DNA of 64,000 bases from Alkalihalobacillus sp. FSL W8-0930 (GTDB lineage Bacteria; Bacillota; Bacilli; Bacillales; Bacillaceae_D): the NCBI GenBank assembly GCA_037965595.1, contig CP150183.1, forward strand, positions 1,798,001 through 1,862,000. Direction: 5' to 3'. A program made the translations under genes and the position numbers. The notes below the pieces were generated by a model that worked only from the letters and a program-made list of their open reading frames with translations, ran no database searches and was not told the origin of the DNA. How positions within the stretch are numbered: position 1 is the stretch's first letter; each line of letters begins with the position of its first letter. Positions 1 through 9,862 of this stretch are shown here, piece by piece.

Positions 1-3000
1 GCATTGGCTTTTTGGCGCACATGAAAGGGAAAAAGTCTCATCAGATCATTATGGATGCACTTCATGTGCTCCGAAACCTTGAACACCGTGGTGGTCAGGG
101 CGATGAGGTAAATACAGGAGATGGAGCGGGTATTTTACTTCAAATTCCTCATCGTTTCTTTGAAAGTATTAGTGAAACGATGGACATGCAACTTCCTGAA
201 GCTGGCGATTACGGTGTGGGTATGCTATTTCTGCCTCAAGATAAAAAGAAAAGAGGCGTCTGTGTATCACGTGTCAATGAGATCGCAGAAGAAGAATCTC
301 TTGAAATTATTGGTTGGAGAAACGTACCAACTAATTATAAGATGCTTGGGAATGCGGCCAGGTTATCGATGCCATCCATTCAACAAGTATTCATTAAAAA
401 GCCTCATCATATACAATCCGAACTTGAATTTGAGCGCAAATTATATACGCTGAGAAAACGAGCGGAGAATGAACTGACAACTCTAGTAACTAGTGATGAA
501 TCGTTCTATTTTGCTAGTCTCTCAAGTAGAACAATTGTTTATAAGGGAATGCTGACTACGGAGCAAGTAGGTCAATTTTATCTAGATATTAATGACCCTA
601 GTTTTGAATCAGCGATTGCTCTTGTGCATTCACGTTTTAGTACAAATACATTCCCAAGCTGGGAACGAGCCCATCCTAACCGTTACATGATTCATAATGG
701 TGAAATTAACACGGTACGCGGAAATGTTAACTGGATGCATGCTCGTGAAGCGAAGTTCGCATCTAGCTTGTTCGGTGATTCGTTTGACTCATTAAAACCA
801 ATCATTGATAAAAACGGTAGTGATTCGTCCATGTTTGATAATGCACTTGAATTTTTGTCGTTATCTGGTCGAACGCTTGCTCATTCTGCCATGATGATGA
901 TTCCAGAACCTTGGCAAAACAATTCTGAAATGAGCGAGAAGAAAAAAGCATTTTACCAATACCATAGTACCTTAATGGAACCATGGGATGGACCTACATC
1001 TATCGTATTTACAGACGGTCGCCAAATAGGGGCCTGTTTAGACAGAAATGGTCTTCGTCCGTCGCGTTATTATGTAACAAAAGATGACATGATCATCCTC
1101 TCATCCGAGGTTGGAGTCGTTGATGTTGCTCCAGAAAATGTTTTATATAAGGAACGTTTACACCCGGGTCAAATGCTTCTTGTTGATACTGAGCTTGGAA
1201 AGATTATTCCAGATGAAGAAATCAAAGAGCAAATTATAAATGAGCATCCATACGAAGAGTGGATTCAAGAAAACTATATCCAGCTTGAAGACATGCTGGA
1301 GTCTTCTGAGGTTCATCAAACAGATTTCGCAAAAGCTAGAGTGAGACAACAAGCTTTTGGTTATACGTATGAAGAGCTTTCAAAGGTTATTCTGCCAATG
1401 GCAAGAGACGCAGTCGATCCAGTCAGCTCAATGGGGTATGATTCACCACTAGCGGTTTTATCACAGAAGCCTCAATTATTATATAGCTATTTTAAGCAAT
1501 TGTTTGCGCAGGTAACGAATCCACCAATCGATGCGATTCGTGAAGAAATTGTAACGGCACTTGGAACAACAATTGGAGCAGAAGGTAACTTAATTGAGCC
1601 GAACGCACAAAGCGCCCGCCATATTCATTTACCATATCCAATTATTAATAATGAAGAATTAGCTAAGCTAAGAGATAACAAATTAGATGGCTTCAAATCA
1701 AAAGTTCTTCCAATTTTATTTGATGCAAGTCTTGCGCCAGGTACTTTAGAAAAGGCCATGCAAGATTTGTTTGATCAAGCAGAACTAGCCATTCAAGAAG
1801 GTCACACATTACTCATTTTAAGTGATCGAAACGTCGATGAAACAAAAGCAGCGATTCCAGGTTTATTAGCTGTTGCTGGTTTACATCATGAATTAATTCG
1901 AAAAGGGACGCGAACAGAAGTAAGCATCCTACTTGAATCTGGTGAGCCGCGAGAAGTTCATCATCATGCTGTATTATTAGGTTATGGAGCAGAAGCGATT
2001 AATCCATACTTGGTTTTTGATTCCATTGACGAAATGATTCAAGACCAATTAATGGAATCTGTTTCTTACGTGGAAGCCGTTAATCGATACATCAAAACCG
2101 CTTCAAAAGCTGTGATGAAAGTCCTTTCAAAAATGGGAATCTCTACTATCCAAAGTTACAGAGGCGCACAGATTTTTGAGGCAGTTGGAATATCAAATGA
2201 AGTGATTGACAAGTATTTTACGTGGACTACATCTAGAATTGGTGGAGTGACACTTGATTTAATCGCAGAAGAAGTATTAGTTCGTCACAACTTGGCATTT
2301 GCGCCATCTGAAGGAAAAGAGGATACGCTTGAGCCCGGTGACGACTTACAATGGAGAAGAAATGGAGAACCGCACCAATACAATCCACATTCCATCCATA
2401 TGCTTCAAAACGCATGTCGAAATGAAAAATATGATCTCTTTAAAAAATATTCAGCATCCATAAATGAGCAAACAGAACAGCAAACAACGTTGAGAGGACT
2501 CTTTGCATTTAAGAAAGCCGATCAGCCTATTCCAGTTCATGCAGTTGAACCGGTTGAAGATATTGTGAAACGATTTAGAACAGGTGCGATGTCATTTGGA
2601 TCTATCTCAGCTGAAGCTCATGAGACACTTGCTATTGCGATGAACCGTCTAGGTGGTAAAAGTAATACGGGAGAAGGTGGAGAAGACCCGAATCGTTTTA
2701 CACCTGATGAGAATGGCGATTTAAGAAGAAGTTCTATTAAACAGGTAGCGTCTGGACGTTTTGGTGTAACTAGTCACTATCTTGTAAATGCAGATGAAAT
2801 TCAAATTAAAGTCGCACAAGGAGCAAAGCCGGGTGAAGGCGGACAGCTTCCAGGGAACAAAGTATATCCATGGGTTGCTGAAGTCCGAGGATCTACACCT
2901 GGTGTGGGATTAATTTCACCACCTCCGCATCATGACATTTATTCAATTGAAGATTTGGCTGAATTGATTCATGACCTTAAAAATGCGAATCCAAATGCTA

Positions 3001-4529
3001 AGGTGAGCGTTAAGCTTGTTGCAGGTACTGGGGTTGGAACGATTGCAGCTGGTGTTGCAAAAGGTCGTGCTGATGGAATCATCATCAGTGGTTATGACGG
3101 GGGAACTGGTGCCGCAGCTAGAACAAGCTTAAAGCATACTGGTTTGCCTTGGGAAATGGGACTTGCTGAAACCCATCAAACTCTTGTTTTAAATAACTTA
3201 CGAGACCGAGTGACAATTGAAACAGATGGGAAGCTAATGACTGGTAAAGATGTCATTGTTGCCGCATTACTAGGTGCGGAAGAATATGCATTTTCAACGG
3301 CGCCGTTAGTTGTGCTAGGTTGTATTGTCATGCGTGTTTGTCACTTAGATACATGTCCGGTCGGAATTGCAACGCAAAATCCTGAGCTACGCAAAAAATA
3401 CATGGGTCAACCTGAGCATGTAGAAACGTTTATGCGTTATATTGCTGAAGAAATGCGCGAGATCATGGCAGAGCTAGGAATAACGAAATTAGATGACTTA
3501 ATTGGTCGTGCTGATTTATTAAAAGTGAGAGAAAATGTTCAAAACAAAAAGGTTCGTAATCTTGATCTTTCGACACTTTTATACCAGCCTGATCCGGCTA
3601 ATCATAAGAAAAACTTTAAAACAAAAGAACAAGATCATCAGCTTGAGCTATCTCTAGATATGCGTGAACTTCTTGAACCGAGTTTACCAGCTATAAATGA
3701 AGGGAAATCAGTTCGTTTATCTGCAACTGTGCGAAATGTAGATCGAGTCGTTGGAACAATACTTGGCTCTAAAATCACTGAAAAATACGGGAAAGTAGGA
3801 CTTCCTGATGATACAATCCACATTGATTTAAAAGGATCTGCTGGACAAAGTCTTGGGGCGTTTCTTCCTTCTGGTGTAACCATCTCACTTGAGGGTGATG
3901 CCAATGATTATACGGGTAAAGGTCTCTCTGGTGGTAAGATAGCGATCTTCCCGCCGAAGGAAAGCACGTATATTGCCGAGAACAGCATTATCGTTGGAAA
4001 TACATCCTTTTACGGGGCCACTTCAGGTGAAGCTTATATTAGAGGGATAGCTGGTGAGCGTTTTGCCGTGCGTAACTCTGGAGCAAAAGTAGTGGTTGAG
4101 GGAGTAGGAGATCACGGACTTGAGTATATGACTGGTGGAGTCGTTGTAAACATCGGTTCATTTGGGCGAAACTTTGCAGCTGGTATGTCCGGTGGAGTCG
4201 CTTATGTATTAAACGAAAAAGGAACGTTCCATAGTCGTTGCAATCAAGAAATGGTGCTACTTGAAGACGTTGTTCAAAAAGATGATCAACTCGAGCTTAA
4301 GAGCTTACTTGAAGAGCACGCGCGCTTAACGGGCAGCTACCAAGCGCAACGTATCTTGGGCGATTGGGAAGAGTTTGTAACGCGATTTGTTAAAGTCATT
4401 CCAAAAGATTATAAACGAATGCTTGCAGCCATTGATCGTGTTAAACAAGATGGTGTACCTGAAAATGATGCAATTATGGTCGCCTTTGAAGAAAACAAAA
4501 GTGATAAGTCTAGAGTAGGTGGAAAATAA
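1..4529 (+). CDS. gltA: Glutamate synthase (GOGAT) large subunit, 5' end missing
   Basis: Large subunit of NADPH-dependent glutamate synthase, which makes two glutamates from glutamine and 2-oxoglutarate. The reading frame is open from base 3 (IGFLAHMKGKKSH) and the family starts with a short propeptide then CGIG, so the true start and the N-terminal catalytic Cys lie just left of the window; about 20-25 residues are missing. Counting from base 12: class II glutamine amidotransferase domain to about 400, central linker domain, FMN-binding synthase domain about 800-1180 with the 3Fe-4S cysteines at 1104, 1110 and 1115 (Cys-x5-Cys-x4-Cys), then the C-terminal glycine-rich beta-helix. Cotranscribed with the small subunit 71 bases downstream. 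Symbol follows Bacillus usage (gltB in E. coli). The family assignment is essentially certain. Confidence 0.97.
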   Translation, partial: IGFLAHMKGKKSHQIIMDALHVLRNLEHRGGQGDEVNTGDGAGILLQIPHRFFESISETMDMQLPEAGDYGVGMLFLPQDKKKRGVCVSRVNEIAEEESLEIIGWRNVPTNYKMLGNAARLSMPSIQQVFIKKPHHIQSELEFERKLYTLRKRAENELTTLVTSDESFYFASLSSRTIVYKGMLTTEQVGQFYLDINDPSFESAIALVHSRFSTNTFPSWERAHPNRYMIHNGEINTVRGNVNWMHAREAKFASSLFGDSFDSLKPIIDKNGSDSSMFDNALEFLSLSGRTLAHSAMMMIPEPWQNNSEMSEKKKAFYQYHSTLMEPWDGPTSIVFTDGRQIGACLDRNGLRPSRYYVTKDDMIILSSEVGVVDVAPENVLYKERLHPGQMLLVDTELGKIIPDEEIKEQIINEHPYEEWIQENYIQLEDMLESSEVHQTDFAKARVRQQAFGYTYEELSKVILPMARDAVDPVSSMGYDSPLAVLSQKPQLLYSYFKQLFAQVTNPPIDAIREEIVTALGTTIGAEGNLIEPNAQSARHIHLPYPIINNEELAKLRDNKLDGFKSKVLPILFDASLAPGTLEKAMQDLFDQAELAIQEGHTLLILSDRNVDETKAAIPGLLAVAGLHHELIRKGTRTEVSILLESGEPREVHHHAVLLGYGAEAINPYLVFDSIDEMIQDQLMESVSYVEAVNRYIKTASKAVMKVLSKMGISTIQSYRGAQIFEAVGISNEVIDKYFTWTTSRIGGVTLDLIAEEVLVRHNLAFAPSEGKEDTLEPGDDLQWRRNGEPHQYNPHSIHMLQNACRNEKYDLFKKYSASINEQTEQQTTLRGLFAFKKADQPIPVHAVEPVEDIVKRFRTGAMSFGSISAEAHETLAIAMNRLGGKSNTGEGGEDPNRFTPDENGDLRRSSIKQVASGRFGVTSHYLVNADEIQIKVAQGAKPGEGGQLPGNKVYPWVAEVRGSTPGVGLISPPPHHDIYSIEDLAELIHDLKNANPNAKVSVKLVAGTGVGTIAAGVAKGRADGIIISGYDGGTGAAARTSLKHTGLPWEMGLAETHQTLVLNNLRDRVTIETDGKLMTGKDVIVAALLGAEEYAFSTAPLVVLGCIVMRVCHLDTCPVGIATQNPELRKKYMGQPEHVETFMRYIAEEMREIMAELGITKLDDLIGRADLLKVRENVQNKKVRNLDLSTLLYQPDPANHKKNFKTKEQDHQLELSLDMRELLEPSLPAINEGKSVRLSATVRNVDRVVGTILGSKITEKYGKVGLPDDTIHIDLKGSAGQSLGAFLPSGVTISLEGDANDYTGKGLSGGKIAIFPPKESTYIAENSIIVGNTSFYGATSGEAYIRGIAGERFAVRNSGAKVVVEGVGDHGLEYMTGGVVVNIGSFGRNFAAGMSGGVAYVLNEKGTFHSRCNQEMVLLEDVVQKDDQLELKSLLEEHARLTGSYQAQRILGDWEEFVTRFVKVIPKDYKRMLAAIDRVKQDGVPENDAIMVAFEENKSDKSRVGGK

Positions 4530-4560
4530 GCAAAGGGGCGCGTATGCGTCCCATTTTGCT
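4529..4560 (+). other. Intercistronic hairpin between gltA and gltB
   Basis: Imperfect inverted repeat right after the gltA stop: AGCAAA-gGGGCGC-GTAT-GCGTCCC-aTTTTGCT. No T-tract follows, so it is more likely an mRNA stability or processing hairpin than a full terminator. Inferred from base pairing only. Confidence 0.5.
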
Positions 4561-4600
4561 AAACATACGTTATACTTAATGGGATTTGGAGTTGAGAGCG

Positions 4601-6088
4601 ATGGGGAAGCCAACAGGTTTCATAGAATATAAAAGAGAGAATCCGATAAAAAAAGATCCTTTTCAACGCACTAAAAATTGGAAAGAGTTCACCATTTTAA
4701 CGCCTGATCCCGTTCTTCAAGAGCAAGCGTCAAGATGTATGGATTGTGGAATCCCATTTTGCCAGGCGGGGACCTCTATGGTTGGCTCAGGTGAAATTGG
4801 CTGTCCGGTGTACAATTTAATTCCAGAGTGGAATGATCTTGTTTATCGTGGAAAATGGAAAGAGGCGCTCACGCGTTTGCATAAAACAAACAATTTTCCT
4901 GAATTTACAGGAAGAGTCTGTCCGGCTCCGTGCGAAGGTTCCTGTACGGTTGCAATTAGTGATGAAGCTGTTACAATTAAAAACATAGAGTTTAGTATAG
5001 TTGAAAAAGGGTTCCAAGAAGGCTGGATCATTCCAGAACCACCTGCAAAACGTACAGGTAAAAGAGTAGCTGTTGTAGGATCAGGTCCAGCGGGACTAGC
5101 AGCAGCGGCTCAATTAAATAAAGCGGGTCACTTAGTGACTGTGTTTGAGCGTGAAGACCGAATTGGAGGCTTATTAACGTACGGAATACCGGATGTTAAG
5201 CTAGCAAACCATATTGTTGAACGACGCGTAGATATTCTTCGTAAAGAAGGTATTGAGTTTAAAACAAATATTGAAATTGGTAAAGATCTTACAACAAAGG
5301 AAATGGAACAGCAGTTTGATGCTACCATCCTTTGTACTGGTGCAACAAAACCAAGAAATGTAGGGATTGAAGGACGCGAGCTTAAAGGAATTGAATATGC
5401 GATGGACTTTTTAACGAGCAATACAAAAAGTCTCTTAAACTCAAATCTAGAAGATGGTAACTATATTTCTGCTAAAGACAAGCATGTCATTGTCATCGGT
5501 GGTGGAGATACAGGTGCTGATTGTATTACTACTTCTGTAAGACATGGTGCTAAATCGATTACACAATTTGACATTAATAAAATGAAGTCAGAAGTACGTA
5601 CGGATGATAACCAATGGCCAATGTTTCCGATTGTTCATCAAAGTGAAGATGCCCATAAAGAAGCAAAAGCCGTTTATGGTGAGGATCCACGTGCTTATCA
5701 AGTAAATACAACAAGATTTGAAGGTGACGAAAACGGTCATGTGACAGCATTACACACGATTTCTGTTACTACTTCAATCGATGAGAATGGTGTGAAAACA
5801 CGTCATCCAATTGAAGGAACTGAGAAAGTATGGAAAGCTGATCTTATTTTATTGGCTGTTGGTTTTACAGGACCTGAAGAAGAAATCATTCAATCTATGA
5901 AACTTAAAACAACCAAACAATCTAATATTGATGCTGAATACGGTCATTATGAAACAAGTAAAAAAGGAGTCTTTGCAGCAGGCGATAATCGTCGAGGGCA
6001 AAGTCTTGTTGTATGGGCAATACATGAAGGAAGAGAAGCAGCTAGGGAATGTGACCGTTACCTGATGGGTTCGTCTAACCTTCCGTAA
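4601..6088 (+). CDS. gltB: Glutamate synthase small subunit
   Basis: FAD/NADPH-binding small subunit that passes electrons from NADPH through FAD and 4Fe-4S clusters to the large subunit. Start chosen at ATG 4601 ([13 protein letters not shown]), giving 495 residues with a GGAG nine bases upstream; an in-frame TTG at 4586 has no better ribosome site. Visible motifs: N-terminal cluster cysteines CMDCGIPFC, then GCPVYN and [12 protein letters not shown] fold [12 protein letters not shown] near residue 150; NADPH fold [11 protein letters not shown] near residue 300; C-terminal [12 protein letters not shown]. Length and motif order match the family. It follows gltA in one operon. Equivalent to E. 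coli gltD. Confidence 0.97.
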   Translation: MGKPTGFIEYKRENPIKKDPFQRTKNWKEFTILTPDPVLQEQASRCMDCGIPFCQAGTSMVGSGEIGCPVYNLIPEWNDLVYRGKWKEALTRLHKTNNFPEFTGRVCPAPCEGSCTVAISDEAVTIKNIEFSIVEKGFQEGWIIPEPPAKRTGKRVAVVGSGPAGLAAAAQLNKAGHLVTVFEREDRIGGLLTYGIPDVKLANHIVERRVDILRKEGIEFKTNIEIGKDLTTKEMEQQFDATILCTGATKPRNVGIEGRELKGIEYAMDFLTSNTKSLLNSNLEDGNYISAKDKHVIVIGGGDTGADCITTSVRHGAKSITQFDINKMKSEVRTDDNQWPMFPIVHQSEDAHKEAKAVYGEDPRAYQVNTTRFEGDENGHVTALHTISVTTSIDENGVKTRHPIEGTEKVWKADLILLAVGFTGPEEEIIQSMKLKTTKQSNIDAEYGHYETSKKGVFAAGDNRRGQSLVVWAIHEGREAARECDRYLMGSSNLP

Positions 6089-6117
6089 ACTCAAATGAAC
6101 CTTAAGGAGGAACGATT

Positions 6118-6756
6118 GTGCTGGGATGGATGAAGCATTTTTTTCTCGTAGCGTCTGCGTTAATGACTTTTGGACTCTCGGATTATGAACAAACGTCACA
6201 CACACTTCCTCTTTTTTCATCTGAGAAAAGTGATACGGGTCCTCAAGCTGCAAAGTCATTTGTTTACAAAATTAACGAGCATGATTATAGTTTATTTCAC
6301 TCCGTATTCCCTTCAGATGTGCATGATTATATCCATCGGGATGAGGAACATGCAAAACAATTAGCTAAACAATTTACTGAGCAAGCGAAACAGCAAAGTT
6401 ACCTGAAATTCGGTTCAACGATAGAGGGTAGAATCAGCCCTCTGTTTGAAGGAACTGTGTTAACTGCCTTTGAAGAAGCTTTGTCTCAACGTATGGCGTC
6501 ATTATCAGTTGAGGAGCAAGAGCATCTACAAGTGACCAATCATCCCTCTTCGGGCCGTGGAGAAAAGATTGTACATGTATTTTCGTTAAAGACAGGCGAA
6601 GACCTTATACGTTTTCATGTTAGGCGGGATCAGCCACCTAAACAAGGACATTGGTTTAATTTTCATTATCATGTAGCATCAGATAATTATGAGCATCACT
6701 ATCCTCTGGCTTCGATATATTGGGGAAAAGACGTTCCTCCATTATGGAAAGCATAA
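6118..6756 (+). CDS. ypjP: YpjP-like protein
   Basis: A 212-residue protein resembling the YpjP family of Bacillus, whose function is unknown. The start is GTG 6118 behind a strong AAGGAGG seven bases upstream. The first 20 or so residues (MLGWMKHFFLVASALMTFG) form a signal peptide or membrane anchor, so the rest probably sits outside the membrane. The C-terminus is rich in aromatic residues and histidines (HWFNFHYHVASDNYEHHY), typical of this family. It lies 29 bases after gltB and could be read from the same transcript. Assignment rests on recalled family resemblance. Confidence 0.7.
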   Translation: MLGWMKHFFLVASALMTFGLSDYEQTSHTLPLFSSEKSDTGPQAAKSFVYKINEHDYSLFHSVFPSDVHDYIHRDEEHAKQLAKQFTEQAKQQSYLKFGSTIEGRISPLFEGTVLTAFEEALSQRMASLSVEEQEHLQVTNHPSSGRGEKIVHVFSLKTGEDLIRFHVRRDQPPKQGHWFNFHYHVASDNYEHHYPLASIYWGKDVPPLWKA

Positions 6757-6761
6757 AACAC

Positions 6762-6812
6762 TAAACCGTTTCTCGTATGATCAATTGATGATCTAGGGGG
6801 ACGGTTTATTCT
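6762..6812 (+). terminator. Probable terminator after ypjP
   Basis: AAACCGT (6763-6769) pairs with ACGGTTT (6801-6807); an inner GATCAATTGATGATC can fold too; followed by ATTCTGTT. A long loop and weak T-run make it moderate. Confidence 0.5.
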
Positions 6813-6896
6813 GTTCATGGATTAGACAAAAATAATAATGTTTTTTCCCTATCCGTTTTGGTACGATAGAAAGAGACGTGTGATGGAGGGGTTAAA

Positions 6897-7166
6897 GTGG
6901 AAGCAAAAGCAACAAAAGAAGAAAAGCATGCCAAGCGACCAAAGCCAATGTGGTTAAAATGGTTAATCCGTATCGTATTAGCTTATGTATTGCTGCTTGC
7001 TACGATCTTATCAATTACTATTATTGTATTACTCGGAACGTTTATTCTTGTTATTATTGATACGTTTTCAAGTACATCTAATTTAAATGAATTTACTGAA
7101 TCTAATTTGGTTCCTCTTACAAATGCTCTTTGGAATCTCTTTACTTGGCTTATTCCTGGACTTTAA
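6897..7166 (+). CDS. Small membrane protein of unknown function
   Basis: 89 residues beginning at GTG 6897 behind GGAGGGG. A lysine-rich N-terminus (MEAKATKEEKHAKRPK) is followed by a long hydrophobic stretch (residues about 20-58) that can form one or two membrane helices, then a polar loop and a hydrophobic end (LWNLFTWLIPGL). Positive-inside reasoning puts the N-terminus in the cytoplasm. It sits between ypjP and kapB, 31 bases before kapB, so it may be cotranscribed with kapB. I do not recognise the family. Possible -10 TACGAT at about 6862. Confidence 0.65.
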   Translation: MEAKATKEEKHAKRPKPMWLKWLIRIVLAYVLLLATILSITIIVLLGTFILVIIDTFSSTSNLNEFTESNLVPLTNALWNLFTWLIPGL

Positions 7167-7197
7167 TGTACTAAATGAATGTAGAGGAGAGAGATAA

Positions 7198-7569
7198 ATG
7201 TCACTCGAGCGCACGGTATACAAAACAGGGAAATATGTCTGTGAACGTTTAGAAACGGACGAGTCTAACCGTAAAGCATTAGTAAAAGTACGTGCCGTAT
7301 TAAAGCACCCTACACAAGGGGATTTACACAACCCGAAACAAGTGGATGTTCCTTTGTTTCATGAACGCAAGGCACTAGCAGAGTTTGAAAAAACGTGGGT
7401 GCCGCTTTCCACCTTACGTCCGTATGAAGAAGAGTGTCCCGCATATCTTGCTTCATTAAAACAAGCTTGGAATGCACAATATGAACAGTTAGAAGAGGAC
7501 GGCTCTGATTGGGCGAAAAAGAGTCAACGAAATTTAATCGAATTACGAAACGAGTACCGCTTTTCCTAA
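7198..7569 (+). CDS. kapB: KapB, sporulation kinase-associated protein
   Basis: KapB is a small accessory protein of the sporulation phosphorelay; in B. subtilis it is encoded with and needed for the histidine kinase KinB. The 123-residue product keeps the family core: KTGKY near the start, ALVKVRAVLKHP, then QGDLHNPKQVDVPLFHERKA, followed by a charged helical tail with DWAKKSQRNL. Databases often call it a lipoprotein, but this copy has no signal peptide or lipobox and looks cytoplasmic. Start ATG 7198 with GAGGAGAGA upstream. No kinB gene lies next to it here, unlike B. subtilis; the kinase must be elsewhere or replaced. Confidence 0.88.
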   Translation: MSLERTVYKTGKYVCERLETDESNRKALVKVRAVLKHPTQGDLHNPKQVDVPLFHERKALAEFEKTWVPLSTLRPYEEECPAYLASLKQAWNAQYEQLEEDGSDWAKKSQRNLIELRNEYRFS

Positions 7570-7587
7570 AAAGCGACTCGTTTTTTT
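7551..7587 (+). terminator. Terminator overlapping the kapB 3' end
   Basis: CGAGT-ac-CGCTTTT pairs with AAAAGCG-ACTCG (to 7580), followed by seven T. The 5' arm lies inside the last codons of kapB. Confidence 0.85.
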
Positions 7588-7602
7588 AAGTGAGGAAAAA
7601 AG

Positions 7603-8544
7603 ATGAAAGAAACAGGGAAGCAAGGACTTTTGATCCATTATCTGTTGGTGATGGTTGCCACCTTATTATGGGGTGTAAACATCGTTTGTTTGAAAATTCT
7701 CGTTACATCATTTACGCCTGTAACCATGACAGCATTTCGAATAGGCACAGCTGGGTTGGTCTTGTTCGTAGCGCTTGTTTTTATAAGAAAAGCTAAGAAA
7801 TTAAGTCGGCTTGAGTGGGGATATGTGATAGCTGGTGGTGGCTTAGGTGTTTTTGCACACCATTTATTTTTAGCCTTTGGACTTCAGAGCGTACAAGCTT
7901 CGACTGCTGTATTATTGTTAGGCCTTGTACCAGTCGCTACAGCCATTTGTAGCATTCTCTTTTTAAAAGAGTCATTTACCAAATGGACGTTCCTTGGGAT
8001 TGGGTTAGCCTTTTTAGGTGTGCTATTTGTCCAAGGAGGAATTGGTCAGTTTGGAACTGGATCGGTATATATTTTAATTGCTGTTCTCGTTCAAGCGGTC
8101 AGTTTTCTTTTTATCCGTAAGGCTTCAGAAACCATGAACCCACTTCAAGTTACTACATTTACATTGTTAATTGGAGCGATCGTTCTCTTTATTTGTAGCT
8201 TTACATTAGAGCCAAGTGGCTTTGACCGTTTTACTTCGGGCTCACCAGCCTTATATGCCATCTTCTTCTTCTCAGCCATTTGTTCAACGGCTGCTGGTCA
8301 ACTTCTGTTTAATGCATCCATTAGTCGAATCGGAGCTAGTAAAAGCGCGATCTTCTTAAATTTTGTCCCGTTCTTTGGCGTCGTTTGTTCAGCGATTTTT
8401 TTAAATGAATCCATCTTCTGGTATCAGTGGTGTGGCTTTGTTCTCATTGTAGCAGGAGTATTTTTCGGTACAGGTTACATAGAGCAATTAAAGTACACAA
8501 CAAAAAAAGATAGACAGGCAAAAAGTCGATCATCTTTATCATAA
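7603..8544 (+). CDS. EamA (DMT-superfamily) transporter
   Basis: A 313-residue polytopic membrane protein with about ten hydrophobic segments in two similar halves, the layout of EamA/RhaT drug-metabolite exporters. Diagnostic features: the WGVNIVCLKIL segment in the first helix, FRIGTAGLVL, then LGLVPVATAICSILFLKESF closing the first half and its counterpart SAIFLNFVPFFGVVCSAIFLNESI closing the second, each ending in the K/N-E-S/E motif. The tail after residue 285 is short, charged and cytoplasmic. Start ATG 7603 after GTGAGGAAAAAAG. It has its own terminator on each side, so it is a single-gene unit. The substrate cannot be told. Confidence 0.88.
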   Translation: MKETGKQGLLIHYLLVMVATLLWGVNIVCLKILVTSFTPVTMTAFRIGTAGLVLFVALVFIRKAKKLSRLEWGYVIAGGGLGVFAHHLFLAFGLQSVQASTAVLLLGLVPVATAICSILFLKESFTKWTFLGIGLAFLGVLFVQGGIGQFGTGSVYILIAVLVQAVSFLFIRKASETMNPLQVTTFTLLIGAIVLFICSFTLEPSGFDRFTSGSPALYAIFFFSAICSTAAGQLLFNASISRIGASKSAIFLNFVPFFGVVCSAIFLNESIFWYQWCGFVLIVAGVFFGTGYIEQLKYTTKKDRQAKSRSSLS

Positions 8545-8584
8545 AAAAAGGAAGAGGAACTATAAAAAGTTCCTCTTCCTTTTA
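8545..8584. terminator. Bidirectional terminator between exporter and dapA
   Basis: AAAAAGGAAGAGGAACT (8545-8561) pairs with AGTTCCTCTTCCTTTT (8569-8584); A-rich and T-rich flanks serve both strands. Confidence 0.9.
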
Positions 8585-8599
8585 ACTAGATCTAGTGAG

Positions 8600-9490
8600 T
8601 TAGCTTACAATGGTTGCACTCCAGATAGGCTCAAGCGTATCGCGTAACGATTGTTCTTGTTCTGCTGTAAGTGGCAATAGTGGTAGTCGCACAGACCCAG
8701 TTTTAATGTGGTACATTTGAAGCGCTGCTTTAACAGGCACTGGGTTCGGTGCAGCAAATAAAGCTTTCATTCCCGGGAGGAGCTGACGATGCATTCTCGC
8801 AGCAGCTTGTACTTTTCCAGCCTCAAATAGAGTAGCCATTTGCTGCATTTCTTTCCCGAAAATGTGGGAAGCGACAGATACAACTCCCGCTCCTCCAATT
8901 GCAAGAACAGGGAGCGTTAAACTATCATCTCCACTATACACCGTAAAACCTGCTGGTGCTTGATCAATTAATAAGGCCATTGCATCTAAATCTTCACTTG
9001 CTTCTTTCATAGAAACAATATTTGGGATTTGTGCAAGTCTTAATGTTGTTTCAACATCAATGGTAATAGCTGAACGTCCAGGCACGTTATAAAGCATAAC
9101 TGGTAAGTTGGTTGATTCAGCAATTGTTTTAAAATGCTGGTACAACCCTTCTTGACTTGGGCGGTTATAATAAGGTGCTACAAGCATCACGGCATCTACA
9201 CCAATTGTAGCTGCTTCGTTCGTTAAATCAATGGAAGCTTGTGTGTTATTTGAACCGGTACCTGCTATGACCGGAACTCGTCCATTTACTGCCTTCACAG
9301 TTGTTTTAAAGACAAGTTTCTTTTCTTCAGTTGTTAACGTTGGAGATTCTCCAGTTGTGCCACCAACAACAAGCGCATCTGAACCATTTTCAATCAAATG
9401 CTCTATTAAACGTTCAGTCGCTTCAACGTCTACTTGTCCAAACTCATTAAACGGTGTAATCATTGCTGTTATTACTTTTCCAAAATTCAT
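8600..9490 (-). CDS. dapA: 4-hydroxy-tetrahydrodipicolinate synthase DapA
   Basis: Condenses pyruvate with aspartate semialdehyde, the first committed step to diaminopimelate, lysine and, in sporulating cells, dipicolinate. TIM-barrel of 296 residues. Motifs: GTTGESPTLT (phosphate/pyruvate loop), YNVPGRS with the catalytic Tyr, and SMKEASED containing the Schiff-base Lys. I place the start at ATG 9490 (MNFGKVITAM), with GAGGGTG six bases upstream; the in-frame GTG at 9499 lies inside that ribosome site. It stands alone rather than in an asd-dapG-dapA operon. A lysine riboswitch with terminator precedes it, so expression should fall when lysine is plentiful. Confidence 0.95.
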   Translation of the reverse strand: MNFGKVITAMITPFNEFGQVDVEATERLIEHLIENGSDALVVGGTTGESPTLTTEEKKLVFKTTVKAVNGRVPVIAGTGSNNTQASIDLTNEAATIGVDAVMLVAPYYNRPSQEGLYQHFKTIAESTNLPVMLYNVPGRSAITIDVETTLRLAQIPNIVSMKEASEDLDAMALLIDQAPAGFTVYSGDDSLTLPVLAIGGAGVVSVASHIFGKEMQQMATLFEAGKVQAAARMHRQLLPGMKALFAAPNPVPVKAALQMYHIKTGSVRLPLLPLTAEQEQSLRDTLEPIWSATIVS

Positions 9491-9550
9491 TTCGATCACC
9501 CTCGATTCTGTGTTGTGTTGACTATACTAGTGGGCAGAATCTAAAATCAC

Positions 9551-9582
9551 AAAAAAACAACAATGACAGGGACTCATTGCTG
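9551..9582 (-). terminator. Riboswitch-controlled terminator upstream of dapA
   Basis: Minus-strand GCAATGA and TCATTGT flank a short loop (gtccctg), followed by TG then seven T (positions 9557-9551). It lies just downstream of the lysine aptamer, as expected for a premature-termination expression platform. Confidence 0.85.
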
Positions 9583-9610
9583 CATGGTGATACGTAAACC
9601 CATACCAATT

Positions 9611-9792
9611 TCAAGATAGCCCCCCATATAGTCAATCAATAACCATATGACAGTTCTGTATCTATTAAATACAGACCCAGCGCGGGGCTATGAGTAGCCT
9701 GACGCTTCGGCAAATTCCCCTTTCATTTTGTATCAACAGAGCCCATTCTCCTCCACAAAAATACTGATGGTTTTTGCACCTCTACCCTCACT
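9611..9792 (-). promoter_or_regulatory. Lysine riboswitch (L-box) upstream of dapA
   Basis: The minus strand carries the L-box signature in order: GAGGGTAGAGGTGC (near 9790-9777), AGTA, then TGAAAGGGG...TTGCCGAAGCG (around 9720), the lysC-leader-like GGGTCTGT...AACTGTCAT (around 9660), and GGGGGGCTATCTTGA closing P1 (9625-9611). These blocks match the B. subtilis lysC leader as I recall it. A terminator follows at 9582-9551 and the dapA start lies 60 bases beyond. Known behaviour of the class: lysine binding favours termination. Assignment is from conserved sequence blocks, not a covariance search. Confidence 0.93.
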
Positions 9793-9862
9793 TCAAATTT
9801 GAAGTAAAGATTTATTTTATTAAGTTCACCATACCAAATAGAAGCCCTGAATGCAAACATTT

